Source: Chlorobiota bacterium
GTDB taxonomy: Bacteria > Bacteroidota > Bacteroidia > Bacteroidales > JAADGE01
Assembly (NCBI GenBank): GCA_013153575.1
Contig: JAADEE010000019.1
Coordinates: 1-12,064 of the forward strand
Length of the DNA: 12,064 bases
Direction: 5' to 3'
In this document: positions 11,058 through 12,064 of the stretch, one piece after another
How the letters are laid out: each line of letters opens with the position of its first letter
How positions within the stretch are numbered: position 1 is the stretch's first letter
Notes under the pieces: generated by a model
Seen by the model: only the letters and a program-made list of their open reading frames with translations
Database searches by the model: none
Told to the model about the DNA's origin: nothing
Translations under genes and position numbers: made by a program

Positions 11058-12064
11058 TTATCTTCCTGTTCTTGAAGATCTACTACTTGAGCTTCTTGAG
11101 TTTGAACTACTACGAGAAGAAGAGCTAGACCTACTAGAACTTGAACTTTTATGACTGCTATAACTTGAGCTTGTATTACTTTTAGGCTTAGAATAACTAC
11201 TTCTTGAAGAAGTCCTTGAACCACTATTATAACTAGAACGACTACTATTATTTGGCTTTGTATAAGATCGATTTGAATTAGTTCTGCTTTTATTTACATC
11301 AGAGCGAGTATTTGAATTTCTATTATAGTTATTTGTTCTACTTGAACGATTTGCATTAGTTCTTCCAGTACGGTTTACATTTGTTCTTTCATTACGATTT
11401 ACATTTGCATTACCTCTACTTGAAGAATTTCTATTTACACTAGAACGATTACTATTCCTTGAAGTATTAATTCTCGAATTATCTCTTGATGCATTTGGTC
11501 TTGAATCTCTCCTTACAGTACTATTTCTGTTAGTATTTACACGATTTACATTTGAACGTCTTACAGTTGTTCTGCTACTATTATTTCTTGTAGTATTATT
11601 TCGTGATGTATTAGTTCTTGCATCTCTTCTAACTACATTATTTCTACTTGTTGTACTTGTTCTTGAAGCATCTGTTGAAGAACTATAAGTTCTTGTTCCT
11701 GAATGCGTTCTATATCTGTTGCCATATGAATAATTTCTATTATAACGATTATAACTGTAATAATCATAATATCTGCTATCATAATATCCATCGTAATATC
11801 CGTCCCAGTAGCCATTATAATAATCATTATATCCCCAAGTGCCATAATAATATGGTCTATAGTAACTATAAGGTCTGTAATAACTATAAGGTCTGTAATA
11901 GCTATAAGAATATCTGCTATATGGGTAATAACTGTATGAAGAATAAAAGAATGGAAAACCAAATGAAATACTCCATCCTCCATAACTATAATAATCATCA
12001 TAGTAATTATCTATAATATATGTATCACTATGAAATCTTCTAATTCTTGAAGAATAAGATGGAT
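11058..12064 (-). CDS. Low-complexity Tyr/Ser/Arg/Asn-rich protein, N-terminus outside the window
   Basis: A minus-strand frame is open from the window end to the TAA at 11058-11060: 334 codons without a stop, start not included. The visible N-terminal part (about 1-110) is rich in Tyr, Gly, Asp, Ser and Trp, with SISFGFPFFYSSYSYYPYS and three YSYYRP repeats, then YYDGYYDSRYYDYYSY. From about residue 110 it changes to Arg/Asn/Thr/Ser/Val repeats such as NVNRTGRTNANRSSRTNN. The last 60 residues are almost only Ser and Arg with some Lys and Asn, ending SSRTGR. Proteins of this style occur in Bacteroidota next to outer-membrane protein genes and are of unknown function. Export and a cell-envelope or DNA/polyanion-binding role are possible but unproven. 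It lies 25 bases before the FadL-like gene. Other open frames in 11633-12016 are shadows of this repetitive sequence. Confidence 0.75.
   Translation of the reverse strand, partial: PSYSSRIRRFHSDTYIIDNYYDDYYSYGGWSISFGFPFFYSSYSYYPYSRYSYSYYRPYSYYRPYSYYRPYYYGTWGYNDYYNGYWDGYYDGYYDSRYYDYYSYNRYNRNYSYGNRYRTHSGTRTYSSSTDASRTSTTSRNNVVRRDARTNTSRNNTTRNNSSRTTVRRSNVNRVNTNRNSTVRRDSRPNASRDNSRINTSRNSNRSSVNRNSSSRGNANVNRNERTNVNRTGRTNANRSSRTNNYNRNSNTRSDVNKSRTNSNRSYTKPNNSSRSSYNSGSRTSSRSSYSKPKSNTSSSYSSHKSSSSSRSSSSSRSSSNSRSSSSRSSRTGR
11853..11906 (-). repeat. Three tandem 18-bp units inside the low-complexity gene
   Basis: Units at 11853-11870, 11871-11888 and 11889-11906 are nearly identical in DNA (the last two differ by one base) and each encodes Tyr-Ser-Tyr-Tyr-Arg-Pro on the minus strand. 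The repeat is in frame, as expected for expansion within a repetitive coding sequence, and not a mobile or CRISPR element. Confidence 0.85.

Noticed and set aside
11853..11906. Short tandem repeats as a possible CRISPR-like array
   Set aside because: The 18-bp units are contiguous without spacers and encode YSYYRP in frame.
11633..12016. Two overlapping open frames of 122 codons, one on each strand, rich in Ile/Met/Asp or Asn/Tyr
   Set aside because: They are shadows of the repetitive coding sequence; the frame ending at 11058 is open for the full 334 codons and has the composition of known Bacteroidota low-complexity proteins.

Overview
The window comes from an AT-rich bacterium of the phylum Bacteroidota, most likely an uncultured member of the Bacteroidales or a related order. 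The evidence is the very low G+C content, near absence of Shine-Dalgarno sites, a lipoprotein with an acidic CSEE start, a FadL-type outer membrane protein with a Bacteroidota-style N-terminus, a TetR regulator of a Bacteroidota subgroup, and a tyrosine/serine/arginine-rich low-complexity protein. All genes except the first lie on the minus strand. No gene-free stretch exceeds about 150 bases, and no tRNA, rRNA, CRISPR array or insertion sequence was seen.

Layout by coordinate: the 3' end of a MutS-family ATPase gene (+) converges on a minus-strand block of idi (isopentenyl-diphosphate isomerase), a DUF423 membrane protein, an outer-membrane beta-barrel protein, two small paralogous four-helix membrane proteins and a UbiA-type prenyltransferase close to heme o synthase (CtaB/CyoE). 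A clear intrinsic terminator separates this block from the genes transcribed before it: a SUMF1-domain lipoprotein, a 12-helix protein that I read as a divergent heme-copper oxidase (HCO) superfamily subunit I, and a 7-helix protein. Before those, in transcription order, come an 8-helix protein of unknown family (after a 14-bp perfect hairpin) and a TetR regulator gene broken by a frameshift, with a palindromic operator at its start. Beyond another terminator are a FadL-like outer membrane protein and, running off the window, the low-complexity protein, which has no start codon inside the window.

The most interesting part is 3346-8725. The 508-residue protein keeps the HCO helix pattern: His in helix II, His in helix VI, a VW-x-H motif ending helix VII, FTVSG in helix IX and HxH in helix X. 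It lacks the His-His pair of helix VII (it reads His-Met-Ala-His), the active-site Tyr of oxidases and the helix VI Glu of NorB-type nitric oxide reductases. No CuA subunit II and no CxxCH cytochrome c are encoded nearby; the neighbours are uncharacterised membrane proteins, a lipoprotein and a heme o synthase-like enzyme. My inference is an undescribed respiratory or gas-reactive membrane complex, possibly controlled by the TetR protein through the palindrome at 9354-9369. The HCO assignment rests on motif order and spacing read by eye, and the complex itself is a hypothesis.
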